From positions 21,211-85,210 of the forward strand of contig CAYUST010000005.1 in the NCBI GenBank assembly GCA_964447535.1: a stretch of 64,000 nt of DNA, given 5' to 3'. This DNA comes from CAYUST01 sp964447535 (GTDB taxonomy: Bacteria; Patescibacteriota; Gracilibacteria; Absconditabacterales; Absconditicoccaceae). Each line of letters opens with the position of its first letter. Position 1 is the stretch's first letter. Under the pieces are notes generated by a model. The model was not told the origin of the DNA. It made no database searches and saw only the letters and a program-made list of their open reading frames with translations. The translations under genes and the position numbers were made by a program. Below are positions 36,775-51,600 of this stretch, one piece after another.

Positions 36775-39378
36775 ATGTCAATACGTATGGAAAAAGCTCG
36801 TACCCCAGCACAACAGCAATACGCACAAATCAAAGAGCAACACAAAGATGCGTTGCTGATGTTTCGTTTGGGGGATTTCTATGAGTTGTTTTATGACGAT
36901 GCGAAAATTGCCCACAAGGAGCTTGATATTGCTTTGACCGCGAGAGATAAATCTCATCCAAATCCTGTTCCTATGGCGGGTATTCCTCATCATAGTCTTG
37001 AAAGATATCTCAAAAAACTCGTTCAAGCTGGCTACAAAGTTGCAATTGCTGACCAAGTAGGTGAGGTTGTGCCCGGCAAAGTCGTAGAAAGAGCAGTAAC
37101 CCGCGTGGTGACACCGGGTACATATGTGGCTGAACAAGCTCCATGTAATTATTTGGTGGCACTTATTATTGCTCAGGACTCGCAAGGCGATCAATATCAC
37201 CTAGCACGATGAGACGTTTCTTTGGGTACGTATATGTCTCAGAGTTTTGTAGATGCTGAGCAATGTATTCAACGCTTGCGTGATCTGCAGGCAACTGAAC
37301 TTATTATTTCCTACGAGCATCAACGCGACCCCTTCGTGCACATGCTCCAAACTACACTGCCGAACGTTACTATTAGTCATCATCCCTTGGTGTCTGATGA
37401 AGAAACGTATATTACGAAATTACTTGCAGTAGCATCGACCAAGGGATTTGGAGCTGCCGTTGGTGGTGGGAGAAAAGCTTCATTCGCACTCTTGTTGAGT
37501 TATGTGGAAGCAATGCAAAAACATGCTCCCCTCTTTTTTTCGCTTTCGCATGTCCAGCCAGTAGGCTATATGCATATTGATCATATGACGTTGAAGAACC
37601 TTGAAATTTTCGCTGCGAGCTATGACAACAACAAACAACATAGTTTGTATGGACGCATCAACTGCACCCAAACGGCGCTAGGTGCCAGAGAACTTACGTC
37701 GAGACTCATAGCACCATTGATGCAAAAAGAGCTTCTCGAAGCACGCTTTGATCGTATTGCGTACTTTATGGAGCATCAAAATGAGAGAACGGCGTTACAT
37801 CGTTTACTGGTTGATACTCCCGATATTGCGAGAATTTATGCGCAAGTTCGTACCAAGAAACATCCCTTGTCCTTGCTCGCAACGTTGCGTGGGGTCTTCA
37901 AGAAATTTTTGGGTGAGGAGGCTGTGGTGTGCAAACAAGAACTGCTTCGTGCGGGGATGACCAATGCTACGCTCAATACCTTGGTCGCTCTTGCTGTGCA
38001 TCTCGAAGAAACACTCATTGAGTGAGCGCTCCAAGAAGACGGCGAGTATATTGCTCCGGGTATCGATCCACAAATAGACACACTTCGCCAACTTGCCTTC
38101 CATTCTGACGAACTCTTGTTAGCATACCATCAATTTTTATGTTCTCATACCTGACTCACAGGTCTCAAGATCAAATTCGTACAACATCAAGGCTATTTCA
38201 TCGAAGCAACACCCAAGGATGTAGCTACATTTGAACGCACCTTCCGCAATGACGATCCAAGACTTGATTTTATCCGTCGTCAAACCTTGAAGACAGGCGA
38301 ACGTTATACCAGCACCTATTTGATTGATCTCCAAAATAAACTTCTTGCTGCCAAAGAAGAATTTTCTCGTGAGCAACGTGCAATTATGCAAACACTCGTA
38401 GATCATTTACTCGAAGCACATGAAGCGTTGGGTATTTTCTTTCACCTCATTGGTTGTCTAGATCTCGAAGTCCATATGGCACAATTTGTTGCTCATCAGC
38501 AATGGGTGAGACCGGAGTTTCATGATGGCTATGATCTAGAGATTATCGATGGCAGACATCCTGTGGTTGAACACTATTTACCATCACACGAACAATTCAT
38601 TCCCAACTCTGTTTCTCTTACACAAGATTCTTTCATCCACCTTATTACCGGTCCCAATATGGGGGGTAAGTCTACCTTCCTCAGACAGAATGCGCTTATC
38701 GTCTTATTAGCACAAGCAGGTTTATTCGTTCCTGCTGCATCTGCCAAACTTCCATTGGTGGACGGTATTTATGCACGTATCTGAAGTGGCGATCAACTCA
38801 CCAACAATCAATCGACCTTCATGACTGAGATGGTAGAAATGGCGAATATCCTCCACAATGCTACGCATCAATCATTAGTCATCTTAGATGAACTTGGACG
38901 TGGGACATCGACCTATGATGGTCTTGCTTTAGCCAAAGCTATAGTTGTCTACATGTGTCAAAAACTGTCATGCAAAACCTTGTTTGCCACCCATTATCAC
39001 GAACTTACCGCCCTCGAACAAGAAATTCCCGGCTGTACCAACTTCTCTGTGGGTGTCTATGAAAGTGATCATCATATCGTTTTTCTCAAAAAAATCGTCC
39101 GTGGTGGTGCCAACAAAAGCTACGGCATCGATGTTGCACAACTTGCATGAATCCCAGCTCCTATTGTTGCGCAAGCCAAAGAATTATTGATCTCCCTCGA
39201 ACGCAAACAACTCGCCCCCGTGCAACCAGGTTTCAATTTTTGAGCCATCAACGATCAGTATAAACAAACCCTCGATGCCCTCGAAACACTCATCAGCCAT
39301 CTCAACATCAATGAAATCACGCCAGTAGAGAGCTTACTCTTGCTCCAGCAAGTGATGAAGATAGTGAAGGAGAAATAA
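36775..39378 (+). CDS. mutS: DNA mismatch repair protein MutS
   Basis: 867 residues, full length. The mismatch-binding domain has LMFRLGDFYELFYDDA with the F-x-E motif; the connector domain has RGDVSLGTY, its first Gly UGA. ATPase: Walker A GPNMGGKST (626-634), YARIGSGDQL, STFMTEMVEMANIL, Walker B LVILDELGRGTSTYDG (D705-E706), and the signature THYHELTALE. ATG 36775 is chosen from the domain start; the frame is open further upstream but without similarity. MutS recognises mismatches and recruits MutL, which is not in this window. Followed by a terminator. Confidence 0.96.
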
Positions 39379-39420
39379 AATTTAAGACTTAAGAATCCAG
39401 AATCTAGACTCCAGATAACA

Positions 39421-39448
39421 AAAAAACGCATGCTTGGGTGCGTTTTTT
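39421..39448 (+). terminator. Intrinsic terminator of mutS
   Basis: AAAAAACGCA pairs with TGCGTTTTTT around an 8-base loop; T tract included. The preceding 40 bases resemble the sequence before the terminator at 27335. Confidence 0.85.
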
Positions 39449-39557
39449 CTTTATGTTTTCTAAGTGATGATTTCATATTCTGAACTATCTAATTTTGAGT
39501 TATAGGACAGGATGTAACCTACTTTTTTCTCTTTCTGTAGACTGTAAAGAAGAAGAT

Positions 39558-39602
39558 GCATATTTGGCTTGGGTATGCGTTGCATTTTGGCTAAGTATAC
39601 GC
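39558..39602 (+). promoter_or_regulatory. 21-bp imperfect direct repeat upstream of the giant gene
   Basis: GCATATTTGGCT (39558) to TATGCG and GCATTTTGGCT (39582) to TATACGC are two copies of one unit 24 bases apart, ending 46 bases before the ATG at 39649. No clear -35/-10 pair is seen in the 200 bases upstream, so these may be activator sites. No other gene is seen between 39449 and 39648. Confidence 0.4.
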
Positions 39603-39648
39603 ATATCTTACGTGTTGTGTCATTGTGATTTTGCAAGCATTTCTTGAT

Positions 39649-42600
39649 ATGTTTTTCATCAAAAAAGCGTTCTTAGTTTTTTTTTCTAGTATATACACCT
39701 TTTCCTCGTTGGGAAATTATGGACAGTTTACGTTTCAGCAAGTGCAAGCAGCAGCACCAGAGAAAAAAGTCAATATTGTAGCCATTTTCGTAGATACAGC
39801 AATTTACGATGGTATCAAAGAGAAACTTGATCGATATACCAATACGTATATTCCCAAACATGCTTCTGATACCAAGACGTTGGTCATGCCAATTAATCCT
39901 ACAGGATTCAAGGCACAAGATGTCCAACGTATCTTAGAAAACTTGTATTTTGAATGAGAACAAGGTATTCCTTCCAAATTAGCAGGAGTGATGTTGTTGG
40001 GAAATATTCCCTTACCTATTGTAGAATTCGAACAAAGGAGATTTGCTTCAGTCTATCCGTATACTGATTTCGAGCATGAGTGAGGAAGTCCTATGTTCGT
40101 GTATGATCCTGTATTAGATATTTTTGTGTTCAACGAAGCACCAGACAGTCTGCCAGAGATCTGGCATAGCGTGATTCCAGGGCAAGACGTTGAGCTCTTC
40201 AATGGATTTTTTGATAAGGTAAAGAGCTATGATGCAGCACCTACCTCATATGCCAAACCCAAAGTATGGATCGATGATTTTCCCTTTCTCAAACAATCAT
40301 ATACCCAAGAACAGCTCGACCACTACATCAACAAAATGTTGTTCACCGAGACTGAATCATATAGAAGAACCAATTCTCTTTTTGGTAAAGTACTCAAAAA
40401 AGAATACGAGGATGACCTCCTCAACACCGTGGCTACTGCAGATGCAGCTATTACCAACTTAGCTGCACTAGCTACCGCTGATCCAGAGCTCGAGTGAAGC
40501 GAGGAAGCACAACTAGCTGCTGCAGGCATTGCAGAATGAGCGACCACCGTGGTGGACCGTATCGATGCTCCCAAGATCGCACAAAGTATTCAAGACGGTG
40601 GAGACAAGCCAGTGCCTACCTTGCTTTTGGAGAAGACGCTGGAGACTGAATTCGCAGGTATCCATGCAATGTTTGGAGACAATTTCCTCTCTCAGATCCA
40701 AGATAATTTGCTGGCATGAGGAAGATATCAATTAGAAGACATCGATACGTCAATTGAAAAAATCACCTTCAGAGATACCGTGAGCAAACAGTTCATAGAA
40801 GATATGAATACCTTGATGGAGAATGCACTGGATGAGCAGATCAACAAGCAGGAATACTTTCTCAAATACCCGTTGCCTTATCTTTATATCAGGAGAATTA
40901 ATCCCGGAGATTGGTTTACTTCATGTGTGTCGCGTGAGGAATCTCTCCTGGAGGGGAGGTATGAGAATTTCTACTATGGACGTAATGCAGCAGATGTATT
41001 GGAGTATAGTGATCTCTCTATTATGAGAGGATCTTACTACAATGAACTCAATGTGCAGAATTTGTGGGGTGCTCCTCTCGCAGTGCGTGGCGTTGAAAAA
41101 CTAGAAGACATTCCTGGATTTGATCTCAATAGTATTTCAGTAGGTGCAGGCTATGGACGAAATGCATTACAAGTCAGTCAAAATAGAGCATTCAATGCTG
41201 CCGCAGTTTTGCCAGACAAAGATACCTATGATAAGTTCAAATGTGATGATGATCAAGATATAGACTATTTTGCTCGTGATTTTCGAGGAGGTGCTTCTGC
41301 ACTCAATAGTGATACAGATCGAAATACGAAGAATCCCAAATTTCCCCGCACCAAGACAGGGCTGCTGACCAACCGAAAGCGATGACGACACCCTTCGATA
41401 GACAAAAGAATAGGAGGTCCATGGCATGACGTAAGTGCTGGCGTTCTTTTGCAATGACGTGTAGACGAAGATAGATTAGATCGCTATGCACATCATGATA
41501 ATGGTAGTGTCTTGAGAGTAAATCAATCTCATTGTAATCCAAGGAGAGAGCTCAATGAATATGGAGGATTTACTTCATATGAAGAAATTGAATTTTTCGA
41601 CAACAAAGGTGATTTCTTTGATGGATTTGGTGTGTACAAAAACCAATTGCCAGACGAAGGTGTTAATTGACCAACTCAAGAACGTATCACTATCACAGTC
41701 CATGATCCGACAGGTATGCTGAGCGATACCGATGAAGATGGTGTGCTCAATTACCTAGATCCTGATATGGATGGAGATGGCATCAAAGATAGTCAGGACC
41801 CAGATATAGATGGTGATAAATTACTCAACGGTGATGACTATGATACTGATGGGGATGGCCCACTCTTCCGAAATGGAAATAGTGATCGCCTCGATCTTGA
41901 TGTGGACAAAGATGGTATTCCCAATCATATTGACCCTGATGTAGATAATGATGGCAAGGCAAATGCGGTTGATCAAAATGTGGATGGTGATTGGAAATTT
42001 ACCTACGGGACCAATATTACTAATCGATTCAACAACTCAGCTGACTTGGATGTAGATGGCGATGGTATCAAAAATGAATCTGATGATGATATAGATGGTG
42101 ATGGCACGCCAAATGGAGGTGATACTGACATGGATGGTGACGGTATACCCAATGATGAAGATCCTGACATGGACAAGGATGAGACGCTCAACCCCAATGA
42201 CAAGACCTGTAATGGAGGTGGTGGTTGCAACGGTAGTAAGTGAAACAAAGATGCAGATGGAGATGGTGTAGAAGACAAAAATGATCCTGATCAAGATGGA
42301 GATGGTATCCCAAATACCCAAGATGATGATCAAGATGGAGATGGACTCAATAATTATGAGGATAATGATGTAGACGCAGATGGTCTGCCTAATACTCAAG
42401 ACAATGACGACGACAATGACGGTTATCTGGATACAGATCCAGCAGAAACTTCTCCGCAAGGATTTGGTACGTGGACTACGTTTATGCAACCGCAAGACAA
42501 GACTCCTCTAGGAGATTCGTTAGCGAAGATTCTGTGAGTCGCAAGCGTCCACGCTCAAACGAGTTGTGATGGTCAGCAACGAGATATTGACCATGATGAT

Positions 42601-45600
42601 ATCACGAATGACCAAGATCCTGATATCGATGGCGATGGCATTCCCAACCACGAAGATCTAGATATGGATGGTGATGGTATTACCAACGATGAAGATGAAG
42701 ATATGGACTGTGATGGTATACCCAATGGGCAGGATAGAGATACTGATGGAGATGGAGTCCCCAATGATAGCGATAGTGATTGCAACGGAAATGGTATTCC
42801 CAATAGTGAAGATGGTGATATAGACGGAGATGGTATTCCCAATGGGCAGGATCCAGACATCGATGGAGATGGCATGCTCAACCAGGATGATCCAGATATG
42901 GATGGAGACCGTATTCCCAACCTAGAAGACTATTTAGATCTTGATGGCGACGGCATCCCCAACAACGAAGACCGTGATATGGATGGAGATGGTATTCCCA
43001 ATATAGATGACCTAGATATTGATGCTGATGGGTTGGCAAATTGTGTGTGAGATGCATATGGATGTGTTCCCCAAGACAGTGACTGTAATTGTAATGGTGT
43101 CCCCAATGGACAAGAAAATGACAGCGATAGCGATGGCATCCCAGATAGTGAGGATCAAGAGCCTTATGGTTCTGCGACGGTTATGTGATTCAATAGAGAA
43201 GAGAGAGGAGAGTTATGTTTCGATATCTCTCGTGACTATCGGTATCAGTTGATCAATACAGTCACTAAACACAAAGGTCCTGTCTATGATGAGCTCGATC
43301 AGATGAATGTGTTGACTCAGGAGCGTCCCATTGATGATCCAAGATATGTAAGCTTCATGGGATTGTGAGGAGATTTGGTGAAATTCATCTATCCTGATAT
43401 GTATCGTGTCAGTATTTTTGAAGGAAGTGATCTCCGTACCAAAGAACAAATCGAAGAGCAAGTGAGAATATACCTTCGCGCCAAGACCCAACTATACAAC
43501 CAGTACCTCAATCAACAACTCGATAAAGCTCCTAGTTATTATGCGTTGCATCAGCCAGAGTATGATTTCCTTGCCAAAGTTGACGAAGCTGCTTCTCCCA
43601 ATCGTTCTTACGAGTTGCTTCCCGAAAACTATTTAATTGATCTCTTGGGTGAGAGAAATATTAAGCGTCTAGCAGAATCATTATACCACCTCAATGTGAC
43701 GTGGAAGGAGAGTAGACCACAAGCCTCCACAGTAGGTGAGTATGTCACGCAAGCAAGAAAAAACTTTGACCTCAATGACAAGATTGAGTTTATCATGGAT
43801 GAGTATCTCCAGTATGATACTGAGGAATTTATGTTTGATCACGTAGCCTATCCAAACCACATAGAAAAATGATATGCGTATGAGGTGGGTATTCTCAATT
43901 CAGATGGGAATGATCGTATCAAAGACCAGCCTACTTTCCCAGACCCTGTGAGGCCTGGCAATGTTGCCAAGAATCCTATCCCACCAACAAGTAGTACTGA
44001 TATAGGTGATACAACACATGAGGGATTCACCAATCAAAATACCAAAACACAAGCAAATGATCTCGATTGTGGAGTAGATCCAGATTTGACCGTTAAACTT
44101 ACTAAGCGACCAAAAGCTATTACCTGTTGGCTTGAGAAAACTTTCAAGAGTAATCAGGCAGTTGAGTTTGATCTTACGATTGAAGTTGAGACCCAGGCTA
44201 TAGACTATCTCCAACAACTTGATGAGCGAAAGAAGAAAGTGAGCATTCGCCCTTTGCAGATTCCTCGTCATGTACATGCGATTACACATGATATACAAAG
44301 TATACAAATTGGATCAAACAAAGTCTACGCTGCTGATGTAGTACTTTCTGGTAGTACTACGCCACTCATTGTTCCACAGCGTATTAGTGCACAGGATGAG
44401 TTGGCATATCATGTACTTATTGATGCGCAACAGACTAATTACCTTATCGCATGACCTGCTCCTCAGTGAGTATTGGCTTTGTGAGCTCGTAAACCTCTGG
44501 GTGTACTCAATTATACCATACGTGCAGAGTGAGAAAATTGTCCTACCTTCAATGCCAAAAATCTTTGTACACAACCTGCGCTGCTGACGCTAGATCCTTT
44601 TGAACAACCCATTAACCTTCCTTTGCAATTTGCCCCCAATACTGCAGGAACTACTCGTTTGTTGATTGAGGTCTGTCAGGCGTGAGTATGTTTTTCACAT
44701 GATCAATTTTACGCAATTGCTCCTGGACCTCTAGCTAAGGTACGTCTTGTTATGCCCACACAAGAGATAGTTGCATGAGGTACATTGCCTATCGCTTTGA
44801 TCGGTGAAGATGCTTTGGGGAACCGCGTAGATTATACGGCAGAACCTCTAGTGCTGACTATTGCATGAGCGAGCCTTAGTGAGAGTAGCGAGGTAACTGA
44901 AGCAACTATTCATAATTTCTCAGATGCTCGTTATTTGCTTTCAACCGCTGGGCAACAACCATGATCAACCGTGACACTTACAGTCACTGCTGAAAATCAA
45001 CAGATTGACTGAATTACTACTTCCATTACTTTGGTAGATCCAACATTGCAAGTGAAAGATAAAGATAATCAAGCCACTACTAGTTTGCAGTTGGTAGCAA
45101 GTGCTCAATCCAATCTTTCCAATGCACTTCCCCTACAACTTGCCCTGGTGTTACCCGAAGGCAGATCTGTACTTTCTCCTGTATCTGTTCGTTCTCGTTT
45201 GTGACTAGTCCGTATCGGTAAGATTACTAACTCGCCAACAGGACAACCACAGTTTACTTCTGAGGACACCTTTTTATTGGGAACCAATGGTGAGCAAATA
45301 GTAGTGATGCCATCCACAAGCGCTGGTAGTGACGAACTTATCATTTCTGTCCCAGGCAAAGAACCGCATATAGTACCTATCACGATTGCTTCGGCATGAC
45401 CTTCACAAGTGGCTATTTCATTGCAAGACGATCCGAACCAGCCTAACAATGTATTAGGTACGTTGACCTTACTCGATAGTGCAGGCAATATTGTAACTCA
45501 ATCAACAGAGGTAGAACTCGAAAGTTGGTGACCTTTGCAACTCACAACAACACGTTTCTTGGTCAATCAATGAGTACATACTTTCAGTGCCCAAAGATTG

Positions 45601-48600
45601 TGACCAGGCGAAATAGGAGTGAGATGAAGAGCAAAACCACGAACAGGGGACCCTGCTCTCACACCAGAGCAATACCAAACCCAGTTTGCGTCTCAAACGC
45701 CTCCACTCTCTGCCTCTGTGAAGTCACTTCTTTCGTCCAATGATATATGGATTAGTGAAGAATATGCATGATTTGGAGAGGAGACCGTAGAATCATTCGA
45801 TCTGTTGTGGCCACAAAATGCACCAGAAGACGATCTCAATATCATGTATCTGAGTTTATTTGGGCATTCACGATGAAATCTACCGCAGACAGCTGCTATT
45901 TTGTGAAATTCCAAGACACTCGCAATTACTACCCAGTTTGATGATACTCCCAAAGATGCAACTTTGCCCCCCAAGATAGCAACACTCGTGAGTCAAGATG
46001 CAGGATTTACCGACCCATTACATATTGTCAAAGAACTTCGTTTTGAAAAAGGGTCTTTGATAGTACATTTGTGAAACAACGGTGGTATCGGTAGTATCCT
46101 ATTGTGATCGTATGATCGCTTTTATACTGCAATGGTGAACGAAACTATTCCTCCTCTCTCAGGAGCTATGGGGAAGGTAGTGTATACGCCACTCAATCAA
46201 GATACTCAACTATCACAAAACGAATTCATCAATGGAAAATTACTTATCAATGGTGAAGTGCTCCTTGATATGATAGATGGTGTCCATGCACCTAGTATCA
46301 ATATACGTTTGAGTGATGAAACTACCAATACGTATCTTTGGGAAGTTAGATACAATAATCTCTTGATAGGTACCTTCACTATCATGAGAGGTACAGTTCC
46401 TTTTGATGCCGGCGATTTTGCTATCTACCATGGTGATTATGCAACACAAACATTACCTGTCGGTGGCTCATCCACCAATCCACTTGGGCAAGCCGTGGTG
46501 CTTGTGGATCATGCAGGAGTCGCATGAAATGCTCCTTTATTCGAATCTGTCGAAGCGGCTCGTGATCCTCTCAAAGCAGTAGGTACCAAACATCAGTTCT
46601 CAAACGTCACCAACTTTGCACAAGGTATGCCTGCGTGAGAAGCAAATCGTCATTTTGCAAATCCATTTACTCTCTTTATGGGAGATCCATTCTTGGAGAG
46701 AGTGAAAGATAATCGTGAGGTGACTGCTACGGATTATGATGATGGTATTGGACAAAAGATTTTCTCAGACACCAAAGCAATTTTGGATACCGATCCAATC
46801 GATGTGGATAAGGACGGATTGATGGATCTGTTGATTGCCTATCAAGACGGCTCGTTGAGATTGCTCAAGAATTATGGCGGGACGGATCCGTTCAAAGATT
46901 TGGGTATGCTGTTAGTAGTAGGCCCGGGCTTGCGCGAGGTGTTTGTCTGAGATGTGGATGGTGATGGACGACAAGATATTTTGACGAAGACGAATAATGA
47001 CAAACTGGTTGCTTACCGTAACGAGAAGTGAAAACTGTCCGTAGATCCGTATTTAATTTGTCTAGATATTACCAACGGTGACAAAAATATAGCCCAAGCT
47101 AAACAACTCTTGGTCGAGGATATGGATGATGATGGTGCTGTCGACTTGATCACCAATGCCGACGGACAAATAAAAGTATTTTATGGTGGCTCTGATAGTG
47201 ATGGGCCAAACTATCTTTCTACCCAAACCTATACCTGTGATGATGGTTGGAGAGGAAGGCAACAAGATGATACAGAAATCGTCAAGACATTTGACCTCCA
47301 GCTTACGTGACCTATACGTGACGGTAGTTTACGTTATTGGCCAGGACTCCTTTGAACTCTTGTAGATCCCGAAGAACAAGAAATTGTAGAGGAGGCTGGT
47401 GATGCTGAGATGGGAAATAGTCCGGATATGAAAAAATGGAGTAGAAAGAAAATTGAGGAATACACACAGCAGAAAATGAAGAAAGGAATTGATCCCGTGA
47501 GAAATCTAGATCCCAAAGAACTCACTAAGGAAGGGCTCAAAAATTTTGATTATGTGATGGCGCTACCAGATGTATTGAGACCAGATGCGCTCAAGCGTCA
47601 AAAAGATATTTTTGCGATTCGTGCTCAGGATGATATTGGTGATCAACCGAGATTTGATGCATCCAAGACTTTCCAGGATCTTAATGGTGGTGATCTACGT
47701 CCTGGGGACAAGGTTAAGGTTACCGTCAAGCTAGAGCCTATAGGAGGAAGTATTGGTCCAATCGCTTATTGGGAGCAATTAGCTTGACCCTGGATTATTT
47801 ATAAAGATGAATATGGCAAAATCCAAAACTTTTCTGCAGAAACATTAGGAGAAGATGCAAAAATACAGTGGAATATTGGTAATGGGTATGAGTTTATGCT
47901 CTACGATTATATGCTCAATGGTACAGTTACTTTCTCATACGAGATACAATACGAAGGCAAGGTTGATGTTGTTTCAATCCAAGTAGAAACAGACAAGAGG
48001 AATCTCTTTAGAGGACCTACGCAACAATCCGTAATTGGTAAACTTTTTGACCAAGCTACTGCCCAGGTTAATAGAGAATGGGTGAAACGTATTAGGGCAT
48101 ATCCAGCTGATGATGGTTGTTACAAAAAATACCGACTCTTCTCACCTGGTGAACAAGAAATAAAACTTGATACCTATCTAGACAAGAAGACCCAAGAGTA
48201 CGAAGAACACTTTAATAAATGACGTGAGGATACCTTCAAGACCTTGGAGAAGAACTACGAGCTCGATCCTCTCAAACAAATGATGGGTATATTACCTTCA
48301 ATTGAGTCGAACTTATTTGGTAGAAGAACAGGTAACCTTGGCTGAGGAGGCAAAGAGTATCTCAACTATTTCGTAGATGAATTTACCCAAAAGATCGAGA
48401 ATTGGACCAAAGACGCAGTCAAGTATAGTGTTGATAAATTGGGAGTATTTGAAGAGTATGAGTTCTGATACCAGAAATGTAAAGGAGTAACATTTGGTAA
48501 AGACAGTTGTGGGCAAGGCTTACCGATTCCTTTCAACATGGCTTTCCTTTCTCCTGGTACCTACAATATCATGGGGTGCAAACCCAAGTTTCCAAAGATT

Positions 48601-51600
48601 CCCAAGATCTTCCCCAACGATGCTGGTTTGCCTATTTTTGCTGTTCCTACCAATAGTATCGTCCCGATATGGCCAGTATTCCCGAGTGGTGCAGGCGGTC
48701 TTTTTGGATGAAGCACTTCACAATTTAGAATGTATATCTCACCTACCATCACCAATGGTCTCGGTTTGGCACTATGTTTCGGGCCATACGGTGTAGGTAT
48801 GAAAATAAAATCTCCTGTCGGGGATGTAGTTGGTAACTGTTTGGTGATAGCAGGAAGTCCACTCATTGGTAGCGAATGCACCAACGGTGATCCCGTCAAA
48901 GATACACAAGGAGACAAGAGAGTCGAAGCGAGCCCAATTATCGAGTCTGAGCAGCATGACCTCTATCAGGCAGGAATTTGCGATGTCAAAGCGCAACAAT
49001 CACAACCCTTCATTTCCAAGGCACTTGGAGGGAAAGTTGCTATGGATAGCAAACCTGTTTCAATACAATCAACACTCTTCTCTTTTGAACAAGAATATCT
49101 CAAATGAGGGAACGCAATCGATCTCAAAATAGAGGGAGGTAATGTAAAAGGTTTGGCACAATGTATTATTAGAAAGTGGGGAGAGAAGCAAATGAGATAC
49201 TTCGCCAACAATGCACTCAATATGCATATGTTTGTGATGCTTCCCCAGATGAGAGACCTTACCAAAAATCTAGATCAAATCAAAAATATAGATCTTACCC
49301 AAACATTTAGATACGATCGAAAGGCAACTGAGTATGCCTTTGCGCAAACAGACAAACCTGGTACACAAAGACCTATGGATGATCCCAAAAAATGGAACGA
49401 TCAGATAATTCCACCGAGAAGTGTACTAGAAGCAATCAACGAGGACATCAATAATCCTTTTGAGATCATTACTCAGTACTTCAATAATATTCCTTTGATC
49501 AATATTGACCACAAGAGTATGGCCGTAGAGGTGCCATTTATTTATCAGGAAGATATTGCTAAGTATAGTATCTACCTGGAGAGCTGGTTGGAGAGAAATA
49601 AAGCTACATTGGCTGCATGGGAATCTTTTGCTACGTGATGAAAGCAGTTAGACACAAATGTCTATAGCGAAATGAAGCAAGCAATTAATCATGCAGAAAG
49701 AAACCTAGTGACTGTGAAGGCATATAGAGAACTGCCCTTGAAGCTTTCAGCTTTATTGCATACGTATGATCAATATGTGACTGAGGTATATCAGTTTGTT
49801 GAAAAGTTTGTCACCGAAATTACTTGATGGTTACAGTTGAATGCAAATAGATTCTCTCAACGAGTCGATGTGGTAGTTTTGTTGATTGGTATTATTGAGA
49901 CCCGACAGATACTTATTGATTTCTCTGTCAATCGAAATACCAAGTGCGCTAAGTGTAGACAGGATAACTATGATTTCTATTCATGTAAGTTGAGTCTGCT
50001 TTGTGTAGACTTGCCTATTTTGCCTATACCAAACTTTGATATACCAGATATTTACTTGGATCTCTCTGACTTCAAGGTGGGATTGGATATCATCTTACCC
50101 AAGATAAATTTTGTGCCAAGAAAAATACCCTTGCTCCAATTACCGGATATTCCATCGCCTGCACCTATTGATATCGATTTAGATATACCTGCAATTCCGC
50201 TCTTGCCACAACCTCCTCCTTTGCCTGAGTTACCCAAACTCAATCTGGATATTGATATCAAGCTCCCTGAGTTGCCACCTGCACCCAGGATTCCAAAAAT
50301 CAGTCCTGCAATCGAGACCGTAGTAGAGTTAGCTGATTTTATTGGTAGTATCTACTGTATTTTCAAGAGTGGATTGTGATTGGTTGCAGAACAAGGAGTC
50401 AAAACAAGGATTGAGCAAATGACACAAAGAAAGCAAGATATCTCACCATTTGATGAACTCAAGATTACTATTCCTGATAGCCCAAGACAAGGGTTTGATT
50501 ACAAGATCGCTTCACATGTAGATCTGAAGTTTGATTTCAGTGTACTATATGATGCATTGGATGGTGTGGTTGAAACATGGCATGATCAAGTGAATCAAGC
50601 ATTCGAAGGTGAAAAATGAATCATGCGCAAAGCTAATGAATGGCAACAAAATATCGATGAGTGAATTGACTATGGCAAAGATATTATTCCTGGTGAAATA
50701 AATATTGATCTAGGTGCATTCAATCCAAGTAGCGTGAGTAATGATGAACTTTTAGCATACACCAAGGAGAGAGAAAAGTGGCTCAGTGGCTGAGATTATG
50801 AGACAACACGTAAGCGTTTACTAGCAGGATTGCAGCACGTGAGAACACATCCTAACTTTTCGCATTTGCGTGGCAAGATTGACCATGCATCTCGTGTGAT
50901 GAGTATGGACTATGGTGTGCAAGCAAATTATGATGGTGTGGATCAAGCTAAGCAAGAAGCATTGCAATATATTTCCAGCGTGAAGAAAGAGTATCAAGTT
51001 ATTGCAGATCAGATATCTACAGACTATGATGGATTCTTGGATACACTTTCTCCCTATACACTTGTAAGTGATGCTGTTGATCACAAAAGCTACCAGACAT
51101 CTCTCTTCACCGCATATCAGCCAGCGGTAGACTTGCTGACGAATCAACCAGATCCTCGTTCTTCGTATATAGCTATGCATAAACCGCTCGTAGATGGCTA
51201 CGCAAAAACACTCCAAAACAGAACTGCCTATGAACTCAATATGAATCAATTGGATCATACAACGCTCCAACAATACTTCACTAATTTGCAAGATCGTATA
51301 GCATTTGCTGAGCAAGATCCACTTCTAGCACAAGCGAATGGACCGACTCCCTCTTGACCAGCTCCAACCCAAACGCCGCGTCTAGATCAAGTAGATTTCA
51401 CGCAGTATATCAAAGGGTTCTTTGTGCCTGGGAAGGATGGAAACTACCACAATGTAGTGGCATGGGACAAAGGTGATACTATTTATCGTCAAAATAGATT
51501 TGAAGTAGCAGATCTCAATGGTGATGCAAAACAAGATATTCTTTTGGTAGAAAATAATCAATTGTCTGTTAAGTATGGTAAGCAAAATGATCTTTACCAA

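Noticed and set aside
42003..42920. Long minus-strand frames opposite the calcium repeats
   Set aside because: They are Ser/Pro/Ile repeats mirrored from GAT/GGA codons and have no signal or family; shadows of the plus-strand repeat.
41716..43160. CRISPR array or minisatellite
   Set aside because: Repeats are degenerate at DNA level, keep a codon phase and encode DxDGDG motifs; no spacers of constant length and no cas genes.
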